Below the pieces are notes generated by a model that worked only from the letters and a program-made list of their open reading frames with translations, had not been told where the DNA came from and searched no databases. This document shows positions 29,954 through 39,416 of a stretch of DNA of 64,000 nt, piece after piece. Source of the stretch: DASRFR01 sp035651455. Lineage in GTDB: Bacteria; Acidobacteriota; Terriglobia; Terriglobales; Acidobacteriaceae. The stretch is taken from NCBI GenBank assembly GCA_035651455.1, contig DASRFR010000007.1:1-64000 (forward strand). The letters run 5' to 3'. A program made the translations under genes and the position numbers. Position 1 is the first letter of the stretch. Each line of letters opens with the position of its first letter.

Positions 29954-32900
29954 CTACAAGCCCGGCCCATCCGGATAGGCCGGCAAATCCGGAGGCCGCG
30001 GTGCGAGCTTTTTCGGGTGCTCCTGCATGTCTTTCAGCACCATCTCGATCGCCTTCTCCAGTTGCGTGTCCTTCCCTTTCACCACGTCTTCCGGACGGTT
30101 TTCCACAACAACGTCGGGCTGTACTCCCTTGTTTTCAACCGTCCACTTGCTGTTCAGGTCGTAGCGGGCGAACTCGGGCCGGGTAATATAACCGCCATCG
30201 AGAAGCGGGATGTTTCCCCGAATTCCCCTTACTCCACCCCAGGTCCTCTCTCCAATGAGTGGTCCCAGCTTGTAGTACTTGAAGAAGTAGCTGAAGATGT
30301 CGCCATCCGAGGCGGCATAGTGGTTGGTAATGGCCAGCATCGAACCGTGGAACACATTCGGAGGCACGGTCCCGCTTTCCCAGTTGCGCGCCGAGTCCAT
30401 TCCTGCCAGGATCCGCCGCAGCCGCTCGAAAATCAGCTGATCGACAAAGCCCCCGCCGTTATAGCGCACATCAATGATCATGCCTTCTTTGCGGATCTGC
30501 GGGAAATACTGCTTCACGAAGGCGTTCAGCCCCGGCGCTCCCATGTCGGGGATATAAATGTAACCGACCCGGCCGTTGCTGGCCGCGTCTACTTTCTTGC
30601 GGTTGCTCTCGATCCAGTAGTTCTCGCGCAGTTCGCCTTCGTCCGCAATCGGCTTCACCTTCACTGTTCGCGTCCCGTCTTCGGAAGGCTTGGAATTGAC
30701 GGTCAGCGTCACCGTGTCATTCGCCGTGTTTACGAACAGCTCGTAGGGGTTTTGTGGGGCCTTCAGCGAGCGCCCGTTCACCGCAATCAGGTAATCGCCC
30801 TCGTGCACGTTGACGCCCGGCTCGGTCAGCGGCGAGCGAAGTTTGTCGTGCCAGTTCTCGCCGGCATAAATTTTCTTGAACCGGTAATAGCCGGTTGCCT
30901 TGTCGGCTTCATAGTCCGCCGCCAATAAGCCCATGTTGTTGTGAGGCAGCTCGGGGTAATCTCCGCCGCCCACATAGGTGTGGGAGTTCGACAATTCCCC
31001 GATCATTTCTCCGAGGATGTAGGTCAGCGTGTAGCGATCGGGAACGTAGGGCAACAGCGCGGCATACTTGTCACGAATCTTGTCCCAATCGTTGCCGTTC
31101 ATGGATTTTTCAAAGAAGTAGTCGCGCTCCTGCCGGTACACCTCGTTGAAGATGTCCTTCCATTCCTGCGGAGGATCGACTTCCATCTTGAGGCCCGCCA
31201 GGCTCAACGCCCCGTCTCCGACCTTCTTCGGCCCATCCGGTTTCGCATCAATGATTCCGTAGGTCTGCGTTCCCGGCGCACCTTCAGCCTGGTAGAGCAG
31301 CTTAGTGCCGTCAAAGGACACGGTGAATCGGTCCACGTTCTCGATCAGGTCCTTGGCTTTGTGCTCTTTCAGGTCGTAAACATGGACCGCCGAATTCTCG
31401 CCCGGGACCGGACCCGACAACCCCTGAATGGGAGCCGTGGAGTAATAGATGTACCCCTTGGCAGCGGCAAAGGACCGGATCACTCCCGGATCCCCCGGGA
31501 GCGCGACCACACGGTTCTGGATTCCATCCAGGTCAATGCGGAACTCCGGCTTGGTTTCCTTCTTTTTCTCTTTTGCCTCTTTGCCCTTTTCAGCCTCTTT
31601 TCCCTTGGCCGGCTTCTCTTCCTTGGAGCTTGCGCTTGCAGCCGGCTCCTCCTTCTTCGGCTCAGACTCGTCACTCAGTGCCGGAAAGGGCGACGGCTCA
31701 TCCGCCTTCAGGGTGGCGATGTACACCCGCGTCGTCTTCGGATTGGCAAACTCGAAATCGACGTTTCCCAGCACCTCGTTGAAATCCCGGTCCGAAAGGA
31801 AGTACAGGTACTTGCCATCGGGATCGAAAATGGGCGCGTAGCTGTTAGTCATGCTGGTGGTCACTGGAGTGATCTTTCCATCCGCCAGCGAATACAAGTT
31901 CACCACCGCATACTGCGTCTCGGCAGGCTTGTCGTAGGCCAGCCATTTGCTGTCCGGCGACCACGAGTAATTCGTGATCTCACCGTACTTTGCCTGGTCC
32001 ACCTTCACCTGCTTTTTGTCGTTGACATCCACGTACCAGAGGGTCAGGTCTTTGTCGGCCCATACCAGCTTCTTGCTGTCAGGCGACCAATACGGCGGGA
32101 ACTTGAATCCCTTGTAGCCGCTCGTGATTTGCTGCTCCTTGCCCAGGCCATCCTGCGGGATGATAAACAACTCGTCCTCACCGGTCCGGTCTGAGACGTA
32201 CGCGATATATTTGCCGTCCGGCGACCAGGCCACCGACTTCTCGCGAACCCCCGGCGTGTGGGTCAGGTTGCGAATGCTTCCCTCTTTGGCCGGAACCGTA
32301 AAAACGTCGCCGCGCGCGGCGATCACCGCACGCTTACCGTCGGGTGAGATCTCGAAATCACTGACCAGTTTGTTGACGCTGGTCCACCGCTTCATGCGCT
32401 GGTCCGTTTCACCCGGCACGTAGATCGTCAACTTGGTGGCTTGCTTCGATTGCAAATTGAAGGTGTATAGGTAACCGCCATTCTCGTAGACGATCGAGTC
32501 CGGCCCCAGGCTCGGCCACATCACGTCGAAGTCGGTGTAGTGCGTGAGTTGCTCCACCTGCTTCGAGCCCAGGTCGTAGCTGTAAATGTTCAGCCGGTGA
32601 TCTTCTCCGCGATCCGAGGTGAAATAAATCGTGTTTCCGTGCCACATGGGAAATGTGTCGGTCCAGTCGGTATGAGGGACAGTTTCACTGCTGTTGTTCT
32701 TGAGATCGTAGATGACGATGCTCTGCGCCATCCCGCCCGTGTAGCGCTTCCAGGTCCGAAAATTCCGGAAGATCGGGTTGTAGGCGATCTTCGATCCGTC
32801 CGCATTGAACGACGCTACTCCGCCCTGGTCCATGGGCATGGGCTCAGGCAAGCCGCCGTCCACTGAGACGCTGAACTGGCGCTTGATCCAGCCGTTGGTG

Positions 32901-33328
32901 GCATCGCGCCGCGACAGAAAAACAATGCGCTTACTGTCCGGAGTCCACGCCACTACCTCGTTGTGGACGCCCATGCGGTCGCTGAGAGGCTGCGCACTTC
33001 CCTGGTGGAAGGTCAACTGCTTCGGTTGCCCGCCTTCGGCCGGCATCACATAAACATTAAAATTGCCGTCGTATTGCCCGGTGAAGGCGAGCCATTTGCC
33101 GTCTGGCGAGAATTTCGGAAACAGTTCCCTTCCAGGATGTGTCGTAATCCGACGCGCCACGCCGCCAGTATTGGAAGCCAGCCACAGATCGCCGCCGTAG
33201 TAGAACGCGATCTTATCTTTTGAGATGTCGGGAAAGCGCAGCATGCGCCCTTCCTGCATTTCCTGTCCCCAGCTCAAGCAGGAACAAAGCATTACGCACA
33301 CGCCTACCCAGTTTTTCCAGCAAAACAT
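29954..33328 (-). CDS. tricorn-type protease (PD40 propellers, PDZ, S41 peptidase)
   Basis: The 1124-residue product (from ATG 33328, preceded by GGAGGAG) has a signal-peptide-like start (CVMLCSCLSWGQ). A long N-terminal region is made of WD40-like PD40 repeats (SPDGKWLAF, SPDGKYIAYVSDR, SPDSKKLVWAD). A charged Lys/Glu/Ala linker follows near residue 600, then a PDZ-like part (GDYLIAVNGRSL) and the S41 core. The catalytic serine is probably in NHYAASDGD. Tricorn proteases degrade peptides; secreted acidobacterial versions probably act in the periplasm. It is larger than most S41 peptidases, as expected for the tricorn group. Confidence 0.9.
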   Translation of the reverse strand: MFCWKNWVGVCVMLCSCLSWGQEMQEGRMLRFPDISKDKIAFYYGGDLWLASNTGGVARRITTHPGRELFPKFSPDGKWLAFTGQYDGNFNVYVMPAEGGQPKQLTFHQGSAQPLSDRMGVHNEVVAWTPDSKRIVFLSRRDATNGWIKRQFSVSVDGGLPEPMPMDQGGVASFNADGSKIAYNPIFRNFRTWKRYTGGMAQSIVIYDLKNNSSETVPHTDWTDTFPMWHGNTIYFTSDRGEDHRLNIYSYDLGSKQVEQLTHYTDFDVMWPSLGPDSIVYENGGYLYTFNLQSKQATKLTIYVPGETDQRMKRWTSVNKLVSDFEISPDGKRAVIAARGDVFTVPAKEGSIRNLTHTPGVREKSVAWSPDGKYIAYVSDRTGEDELFIIPQDGLGKEQQITSGYKGFKFPPYWSPDSKKLVWADKDLTLWYVDVNDKKQVKVDQAKYGEITNYSWSPDSKWLAYDKPAETQYAVVNLYSLADGKITPVTTSMTNSYAPIFDPDGKYLYFLSDRDFNEVLGNVDFEFANPKTTRVYIATLKADEPSPFPALSDESEPKKEEPAASASSKEEKPAKGKEAEKGKEAKEKKKETKPEFRIDLDGIQNRVVALPGDPGVIRSFAAAKGYIYYSTAPIQGLSGPVPGENSAVHVYDLKEHKAKDLIENVDRFTVSFDGTKLLYQAEGAPGTQTYGIIDAKPDGPKKVGDGALSLAGLKMEVDPPQEWKDIFNEVYRQERDYFFEKSMNGNDWDKIRDKYAALLPYVPDRYTLTYILGEMIGELSNSHTYVGGGDYPELPHNNMGLLAADYEADKATGYYRFKKIYAGENWHDKLRSPLTEPGVNVHEGDYLIAVNGRSLKAPQNPYELFVNTANDTVTLTVNSKPSEDGTRTVKVKPIADEGELRENYWIESNRKKVDAASNGRVGYIYIPDMGAPGLNAFVKQYFPQIRKEGMIIDVRYNGGGFVDQLIFERLRRILAGMDSARNWESGTVPPNVFHGSMLAITNHYAASDGDIFSYFFKYYKLGPLIGERTWGGVRGIRGNIPLLDGGYITRPEFARYDLNSKWTVENKGVQPDVVVENRPEDVVKGKDTQLEKAIEMVLKDMQEHPKKLAPRPPDLPAYPDGPGL

Positions 33329-33620
33329 GAGAGCTCCTCCGGAAGGAATCTTCGAACCAAGGCATGAACTTGAATCATGAAAAGGAAACCGGTGATTGTA
33401 ACAGGTTCTTCTCTGCGTTCTCTGCGGCATTTCTCGCCGATCTTACGGTTTTAAGTTTTTGAACGACCTCGCCCGAAGCGCGAATTGCGACGCTCAAACC
33501 ATAAACGGAGCCTCGCGCCCACGCGGTGACAGACAACACATCCCGAAGTGTTATAGACGCGCCTGGTCGGCATTGGAAAGCTCGCCTACCCTATAATCCT
33601 TTCCATTCCGGGAGGGTACC
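33329..33620. other. divergent intergenic region
   Basis: About 290 bases between the tricorn protease and amidase genes. A GGGAGGG ribosome-binding site occurs at about 33610 before the amidase start. No structured RNA or clear promoter pair was seen. Confidence 0.4.
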
Positions 33621-35285
33621 TTGAGCGTGAAATCAGACCCAGCACTCCAGAATGAGCGTTCGTCCCGTCGCGAATTTCTCAGAACTGCAACCTTAAGCGC
33701 TGCCGGAACCACGCTTCTTCCAGCTATCAGCCGTCATGCAACCGCCGCGTCCGTCCCGCTCCCTCAGGCTCCGGCCTTTGAACTTGATGAAGCTACAGTG
33801 GACCAACTCCAGCAACTTATGTCGCAGGGCGCCCTGACCTCCCATGCCGTCACCGAGAAGTATCTCGCCCGCATTGCTGCGATGGACAAGCAAGGGCCGG
33901 GCGTGAACGCGATCATCGAACTGAATCCCGATGCCTTGGCGATCGCCGCTGAACTCGACCAGGAGCGCAAAGGAAAAGGCGCTCGCGGTCCCCTCCACGG
34001 AATTCCCGTGCTGATCAAAGACAACATCGACACGGCCGACAAGATGATGACCACCGCCGGATCGCTTGCCCTGGCCGGCCAGCACGCTCCCAAGGACGCC
34101 TTTGTCGCCCAAAAACTTCGCGCCGCCGGCGCCGTGATTCTCGGCAAGACCAACCTCAGCGAATGGGCCAATATCCGCTCCAGTCATTCCAGCAGCGGCT
34201 GGAGCGGGCGCGGCGGGCTCACCCGTAACCCCTATGCACTCGACCGCAATCCCTGCGGCTCGAGTTCGGGCACCGGCGCCGCCGTTTCCGCCAACTTCTG
34301 CGTCGCCGGCGTAGGCACTGAAACCGATGGTTCGGTAGTCTGTCCTTCCTCCGCAAACGGTTTGGCCGGTATCAAGCCCACGCTTGGTTTAATCAGCCGT
34401 TCCGGCATCATCCCCATCGCTCACAGCCAGGACACTGCGGGTCCTATGGCCCGCACCGTTCGCGACGCGGCCATTCTGCTTACCGCGCTTGCGGGCCCGG
34501 ACCCCGCCGATGCCGCGACCTCCGCCAGCGCAGCTCATATGCAACGCGACTACACCAAGTTCCTCGATCCCAGCGGACTGCACGGCGCACGAATCGGCGT
34601 GGCCCGAAAATATTTTGGTTTTAGCGATGAAGTGGACCGGCTCTTCACCGATCTGCTGGCTGAAATGAGAAAGCAGGGAGCGATTCTCGTTGATCCCGCC
34701 GATCTCGAAACCCATGGCAAATTCGATGACACCGAACTCACCGTTCTTCTCTATGAATTGAAAGCTGATCTGAACGCCTATTTGAAAGCTCGCGGACCCG
34801 ACTCGCCTGTCCACAGCTTGAAAGAGATCATCGATTTCAACGAAGCGAACCGGGCCAAAGAGATGCCCTACTTCGGCCAGGACCTGTTTCTGAAAGCGCA
34901 GGATAAGGGGCCATTAACCACCAAAGAGTACACCGACGCGCTCGCCGCCAATCGTCGCCTGAGTCGTGCCGAAGGCATTGACGCGCTCATGGACAAGCAC
35001 AAGCTCGATGCAATCCTGGCCCCGACCGGTAGCCCGGCGTGGTTGACGGACTTGGCGAATGGCGACCACTCAGGAGGCGGCAGCTCGAACGCAGCCGCAG
35101 TCGCCGGTTATCCCGACATCACGGTTCCAGCCGGATTCGTCTTTGGCCTACCGGTGGGTATTTCGTTCTTTGGCCGCGCCTGGAGCGAGCCCACGCTGCT
35201 GAAAATCGCGTACGGCTTCGAGCAGACATTCAAAGCTCGAAAACCACCGCAATTTCTGGCCAGCGTGAAACTAGGAATTTACTGA
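33621..35285 (+). CDS. amidase (amidase signature family), Tat-exported
   Basis: Amidase-signature enzymes hydrolyse amide bonds with a Ser-cisSer-Lys triad. In this 554-residue product the lysine lies in VLIKDNIDT, and the two serines in NPCGSSSGTGAAVSA and the GTETDGSVVCPSS segment. The N-terminus SRREFLRTATLSAAG is a twin-arginine signal, so the enzyme acts outside the cytoplasm, probably in the periplasm. The start is TTG 33621 with GGGAGGG upstream; GTG 33627 is an alternative that keeps the Tat motif. Substrate is unknown; glutamyl-tRNA amidotransferase A is excluded by the Tat signal. Confidence 0.9.
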   Translation: MSVKSDPALQNERSSRREFLRTATLSAAGTTLLPAISRHATAASVPLPQAPAFELDEATVDQLQQLMSQGALTSHAVTEKYLARIAAMDKQGPGVNAIIELNPDALAIAAELDQERKGKGARGPLHGIPVLIKDNIDTADKMMTTAGSLALAGQHAPKDAFVAQKLRAAGAVILGKTNLSEWANIRSSHSSSGWSGRGGLTRNPYALDRNPCGSSSGTGAAVSANFCVAGVGTETDGSVVCPSSANGLAGIKPTLGLISRSGIIPIAHSQDTAGPMARTVRDAAILLTALAGPDPADAATSASAAHMQRDYTKFLDPSGLHGARIGVARKYFGFSDEVDRLFTDLLAEMRKQGAILVDPADLETHGKFDDTELTVLLYELKADLNAYLKARGPDSPVHSLKEIIDFNEANRAKEMPYFGQDLFLKAQDKGPLTTKEYTDALAANRRLSRAEGIDALMDKHKLDAILAPTGSPAWLTDLANGDHSGGGSSNAAAVAGYPDITVPAGFVFGLPVGISFFGRAWSEPTLLKIAYGFEQTFKARKPPQFLASVKLGIY

Positions 35286-35384
35286 ACTCAAACTAAAGCA
35301 AAGGTACTCCCGGCAGCTTGTTACGTCATCCAAGCGCGGCGAGGGATCTCGCGTGCGCAAAGGCCGCTCTTACAAGAACGCAGC

Positions 35385-36626
35385 TTACTCGTACCGCAGC
35401 GCCTCGATTGGATCCAGGTTCGCTGCCCGCACCGCCGGAAACATCCCGCTCACCAATCCTACAATCCCCAGGATGGTGGTCGCAATCAGCACGATCTTAG
35501 GCGCTACAATCAGGCGGATATCTCCCGCGTCCGCATGCGATGCCATCGCACTGTACAAGGTGAGTCGCCCCACCGTCAGAGACACCAGGTACGACAGCGC
35601 AATTCCCAGCACTCCTCCGGCGGCGGTAATCACCATGGCCTCCGCCAGGAACTGAAACAGGATGTCCTTCTTCCGCGCCCCCAACGCCTTCTCCACCCCA
35701 ATCTCGCGCGTTCGCTGCGTCACCGAGACCAGCATGATGTTCATCAGCCCCACTCCGCCAATCCCCAGCGTGATGGTTCCGATGAATGTCAGCAGGACTT
35801 TCAGGCCCATGGTGATGATGTTGAACTGGTCCAACTGCTTCTGCGCGTCAAAAATGAAAACCGCCCGTTGATCGTCCGGTTTGAAACTGTGCGCAACGGC
35901 CAGCGCCTCGCGCACCGTCTTGGTCAGCTTGTCATGGTTCATGCCTTCAAAGTCGAGCCAGATTCCCAGCACGTAATGCGTGTCCTGCAGCACATCCATG
36001 GCGTTATACGGAATGTAGATCTGGCGGTTGATGTCGCTGTCGCTCTCCTGCATGCGTGGCTGCAGAATCCCTACTACCTCAAAGCTGATACCGTTCACGC
36101 GAATGTGCTCGCCCAGGGCGTTGGCGCCAGAAAACAGCTTCTCCTTCGCTTCCGGCCCGATCACCGCGACACGCGCTTTGCTGAGGTTGTCCTCGTCATT
36201 TACAAAACGTCCATCCATCAATTCCAGGTTCCAGATGTCGAAGACCGGCGGGTCCACTCCCCGGATGGGCAACGAGAAAGATCGCGTGTCGTTGGCTACC
36301 GTGCACTGCTTGTCGCCTTCCCGCGAAATGTGCCGGATCAGCGGCGCCACGTTCCGCAGCAGTTCGACATCCTCACCGGTAAATCGAATCTGCACTCCCG
36401 CCTTGTTTCCGCCGGCCTGTTGGGAAGTCCGTCCAGGAAACACTCCCACCGCCTTCGCGCCGAAGCTTTCGAAAATATTTTGAATGGCAGCCCCGAAGCC
36501 TTCTCCATAGGCGAGCAGCAACACCACGGTCGCGATCCCCCAAGCCATCCCCAGCATGGTCAGGACCGTCTTCTGCATATCGTGGCGCATGGCGCCATAC
36601 GCCTGCTGCATCAAGTCACGCTTCAT
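35385..36626 (-). CDS. MacB/FtsX-type ABC transporter permease
   Basis: The 413-residue product has an N-terminal membrane helix (about 20-42), a large periplasmic MacB_PCD domain and three C-terminal helices of the FtsX fold. The conserved NIMLVSVTQRTREIGVEKALGARKKDI motif occupies about residues 295-320. Such permeases work as mechanotransmission or efflux subunits with a separate ATPase, which is not encoded nearby. It starts two bases after the stop of a paralogous permease gene, so the two form an operon. Confidence 0.9.
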   Translation of the reverse strand: MKRDLMQQAYGAMRHDMQKTVLTMLGMAWGIATVVLLLAYGEGFGAAIQNIFESFGAKAVGVFPGRTSQQAGGNKAGVQIRFTGEDVELLRNVAPLIRHISREGDKQCTVANDTRSFSLPIRGVDPPVFDIWNLELMDGRFVNDEDNLSKARVAVIGPEAKEKLFSGANALGEHIRVNGISFEVVGILQPRMQESDSDINRQIYIPYNAMDVLQDTHYVLGIWLDFEGMNHDKLTKTVREALAVAHSFKPDDQRAVFIFDAQKQLDQFNIITMGLKVLLTFIGTITLGIGGVGLMNIMLVSVTQRTREIGVEKALGARKKDILFQFLAEAMVITAAGGVLGIALSYLVSLTVGRLTLYSAMASHADAGDIRLIVAPKIVLIATTILGIVGLVSGMFPAVRAANLDPIEALRYE

Positions 36627-36628
36627 GC

Positions 36629-37879
36629 CTATTCCTTGCGGAGCGCCTCCACGGGTTGCAGCATCGCCGCCTTCCGCGCCGGGTACAGTCCTGCCGCAAT
36701 CCCCGCCAGCGCTAATGATGCGATGGCCAGCACAGCCGTCGAGGGCACCAGTTTCGGCGTATCGAAGCCCGGCGGCTGCGGAAGCATCGCCAGGCTTGCC
36801 ATGAAAGCGGCTGCTCCGCAGATGCCGAAGCCCCCGCTCAGCAGGGTCAGAAATGCCCCTTCGATGAAGAACTGGAACATCACGCTGCGTCGGGTGGCTC
36901 CCAGAGCCTTTCGCAATCCGATCTCCGATGTCCGGTCCGCCACCGCCACCAGCATGATGTTGATGATCCCGATCGCGCCCAGCCCCAGCGTCACCAGGCC
37001 CACGCTCCCCAAAAACATGTTCATGGCATCAAAGATCTTGCCTACCTGGTCGGCGGTCTGCACCGTGTCCCATTCCTCGAACGAATCCGCGTTGTGGTAA
37101 TCGAACCCGTGGTTTCTGGCAATGACCTTATGTACTTCGAGCTTGGCAGCATCGTGCAGTGAGCGTTCCGTCGGTTGATAGTTGACGAACGAGATTGCGT
37201 CGTTCACTTCCCCTACATTCAGCGGCGGAAAGTATTGCCGCATGGTGTTGTAGGGAATAAAAATCCGCATGTTGAGATTGTTGTTGTCTCCGTGTCCGAT
37301 GCGCTGCAGCGTGCCTACGACTTCGAAGCGAATCCCGTTCAGCAGGATCGTGCTTCCCAGCGATGGCCGCCCGGGAAAGAGTAGACGCCGCGCCTCGTCA
37401 CCCAGGACAATCACAGCCCGTTTCTGGCTGTCATCGTAATCATTGATCCAGCGTCCGTCGGCGATCGGCAGGTAACGGATCTGGTTCAGGTCGGCCGTAC
37501 ATCCCAGCAATTGCCCGCTGGTGCTGAAAAAATCGCTCACTGCCCGGACGTCATTGCGTGACAAGACGGCATCGGCTTGCTTCACATGCGGCGCTTCGGC
37601 CCGGATATCGAGCAGGTCGCGATAGGTGAGGTAGTATTGCCGCAGCCCGCTGAAACTGCCCTGCTTCACCGGCGCCCGCCCCGACCAGATAAACATCACG
37701 TTCTCGCCGAAGGCATCGAATTGTTTCCTGTTGCCGGAGCGGAACCCTTCGCCCAGTCCCACCAGCAAGAGCAATGATCCGACGCCCCACGCGATCCCGA
37801 ACATGGTGAGAAACGAGCGCAGCTTATGGGCCCATAAATTGCGCAGAGTTTGTCCGAAGATATCGAAGAGTAACCGCAT
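36629..37879 (-). CDS. MacB/FtsX-type ABC transporter permease
   Basis: The 416-residue product is a paralogue of the next gene. It has an N-terminal helix with LTMFGIAWGVGSLLLLVGLGEGF, a periplasmic domain, and the FtsX-type motif INIMLVAVADRTSEIGLRKALGATRRSV before three C-terminal helices and the PARKAAMLQPVEALR end. A heterodimer with the neighbouring permease is likely. No ATPase or membrane-fusion protein gene is adjacent, so these must be elsewhere. It is the first gene of the pair, transcribed leftward. Confidence 0.9.
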   Translation of the reverse strand: MRLLFDIFGQTLRNLWAHKLRSFLTMFGIAWGVGSLLLLVGLGEGFRSGNRKQFDAFGENVMFIWSGRAPVKQGSFSGLRQYYLTYRDLLDIRAEAPHVKQADAVLSRNDVRAVSDFFSTSGQLLGCTADLNQIRYLPIADGRWINDYDDSQKRAVIVLGDEARRLLFPGRPSLGSTILLNGIRFEVVGTLQRIGHGDNNNLNMRIFIPYNTMRQYFPPLNVGEVNDAISFVNYQPTERSLHDAAKLEVHKVIARNHGFDYHNADSFEEWDTVQTADQVGKIFDAMNMFLGSVGLVTLGLGAIGIINIMLVAVADRTSEIGLRKALGATRRSVMFQFFIEGAFLTLLSGGFGICGAAAFMASLAMLPQPPGFDTPKLVPSTAVLAIASLALAGIAAGLYPARKAAMLQPVEALRKE

Positions 37880-38057
37880 GAGCGCAAAAACTTGCAGTCT
37901 AACGAGTAGCGTTGGACAACAGGTGATCCAAAACCGGTGAGCTGCAAACTATTTCACCTTCGAGCATCTCACGATTCAACAGAAAAGCAAATTAACCTTG
38001 TCACTTTTCAGGCTCTCGCACATCTCACACCGCAACACCAGCACTGAGGGGGCGTTG

Positions 38058-38198
38058 ATGTTGTTTCTGAAACTTTTCCTGTTGACCTGGTTTGTCGCCG
38101 GCGTGGGCACTGCCATTGGCGGATTGGCTTGGACTTGCTGGAAGAGTTCCCAGATGTTGAAGGACTCTCCGGCGCCCTCGCGCGCGTTCGGAGATTGA
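38058..38198 (+). CDS. small membrane protein, 46 residues
   Basis: ATG 38058 follows a GAGGGGG stretch. A single hydrophobic helix fills about residues 2-28 (FLKLFLLTWFVAGVGTAIGG), followed by a short polar tail. No family is recognised. A strong terminator lies 85 bases downstream. Confidence 0.5.
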   Translation: MLFLKLFLLTWFVAGVGTAIGGLAWTCWKSSQMLKDSPAPSRAFGD

Positions 38199-38282
38199 TG
38201 CGCGCAGTGGTCCTCCCCCGTTTCCCTTCTCCGATGTGCAAGCTTCTGCAGGTTTGCTCAACTTATTTTCACATCCGAAATT

Positions 38283-38322
38283 AAAAAGCCCGCAGGCGCC
38301 TTCTGGACGCCTCGGGCTTTTT
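38283..38322 (+). terminator. rho-independent terminator
   Basis: Long stem AAAAAGCCCG-C-AGGCG paired with CGCCT-CGGGCTTTTT around a 9-nt loop; the T-run serves the plus strand and the A-run the minus strand, so it may act in both directions. Confidence 0.8.
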
Positions 38323-38421
38323 GCCGTATCCCTTTGCCTCGCATGAGGCGGGTTGACTGTACCGCCGGCGCAACCACATTCCTGTGACATAGATCACTAA
38401 TCTTTGTGATCACACCTGAAC

Positions 38422-38979
38422 CTACGACCGGTTGCGATAAAGCGAGGGGTCTACCTGCTCCGCCATCTTGTGCACATCCAGTTCGATGCCCAGGAACTTC
38501 TTCAGTTCGTCGGCGCTGGCGCGCGGGTCGTCGAGCACGCGCCGGTATGGCATGCGAAGCATCGCGATGTCCGGTCTCGTTTTCAGCCACGCTTCCAGCT
38601 TGCGCAGATGCCCTTCAAAAGCCGGGGCCATTACGTCGTGGCTCACGAAGTCCGAAGTCCCCCGCCGGCGCAGCATCTCATCCTGCGAGGTCAGGACCTC
38701 GGCCAGTGGCCGCTGCATGAACACCACCTTGTAGGTACGACCCGGGGGAATTGCCATCAGCAACTGTGAAATCACTTTCACCACTTTGCCCTCGGCCTCG
38801 TCAATGAGGCGGGGCTGCTTAGGCAGCAGCTTGGCCGGTTCCCACTCGCAATAGCCCTTGGGATTGTCGGCGTCCGGTTTGCGCTCATGGTCGGTCAGCA
38901 TCTCCATGCCTCCCGCCGAAAGCATCTGCATCATTAAAGACGTTCCCGAGCGGGGCAGTCCCGACACTATCGTGATCAC
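38422..38979 (-). CDS. sulfotransferase-family protein
   Basis: The 185-residue product starts with TIVSGLPRSGTSLMMQML, the PAPS 5'-phosphosulfate-binding loop of sulfotransferases. A later segment around residues 85-130 (VFMQRPLAEVLTSQDEML) resembles the 3'-phosphate-binding region, and a C-terminal DDPRASADELKKFLGI helix is typical. It is shorter than most sulfotransferases (over 250 residues), so it belongs to the compact bacterial group. Acceptor unknown. Confidence 0.82.
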   Translation of the reverse strand: MITIVSGLPRSGTSLMMQMLSAGGMEMLTDHERKPDADNPKGYCEWEPAKLLPKQPRLIDEAEGKVVKVISQLLMAIPPGRTYKVVFMQRPLAEVLTSQDEMLRRRGTSDFVSHDVMAPAFEGHLRKLEAWLKTRPDIAMLRMPYRRVLDDPRASADELKKFLGIELDVHKMAEQVDPSLYRNRS

Positions 38980-39416
38980 GATTTCGCGTTACCTTCCCGA
39001 AGCAAAATTTCGCAGCTCCCGAATTCTATTCGACGCGCCCTCCGCCGACAAACTTTCGGTGATCTGTCTGCTTACGACATTCTTTTTACAAGCGTGCGAC
39101 AACTCTTTCTTAGTCCTCGGCTAGAGTCTTGCCGCTGTTGTTGCGGTGCATGGAAAACTTTTCACGTGTGCCGGAAGTATACGGAGAAGAACTTCTGTGC
39201 ACCTTCGCCGGAAAGTTACAACTAGGTATGGTAGTACGCTTCGTAATTTAATAATCTCCGCGCGCCTGTCTTTGCGGGCGTTCGGCGGTTGAAATCACGA
39301 ATCAGGCAGGACGCATCACCCACTGCCCTAGACATCCGCGTTTGACCTTGCTTCCTCTCGGCCGGGGAACCTCGCGGCAGCAACACCGATCGTAATTCAA
39401 AAGGAGACTCACCCGA
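38980..39416. other. gene-free stretch upstream of secreted protein gene
   Basis: No gene is supported here. AAAAGGAG ends the stretch as the ribosome-binding site of ATG 39417. I found no match to a riboswitch I can recognise. Confidence 0.4.

Noticed and set aside
30941..32194. Long plus-strand frame opposite the tricorn protease
   Set aside because: It is a shadow of the protease gene with no ribosome-binding site or domain pattern.
35535..37100. Long plus-strand frame opposite the permease genes
   Set aside because: It is antisense to two clear MacB-type permeases, has no family motifs, and is an effect of high GC codon use.
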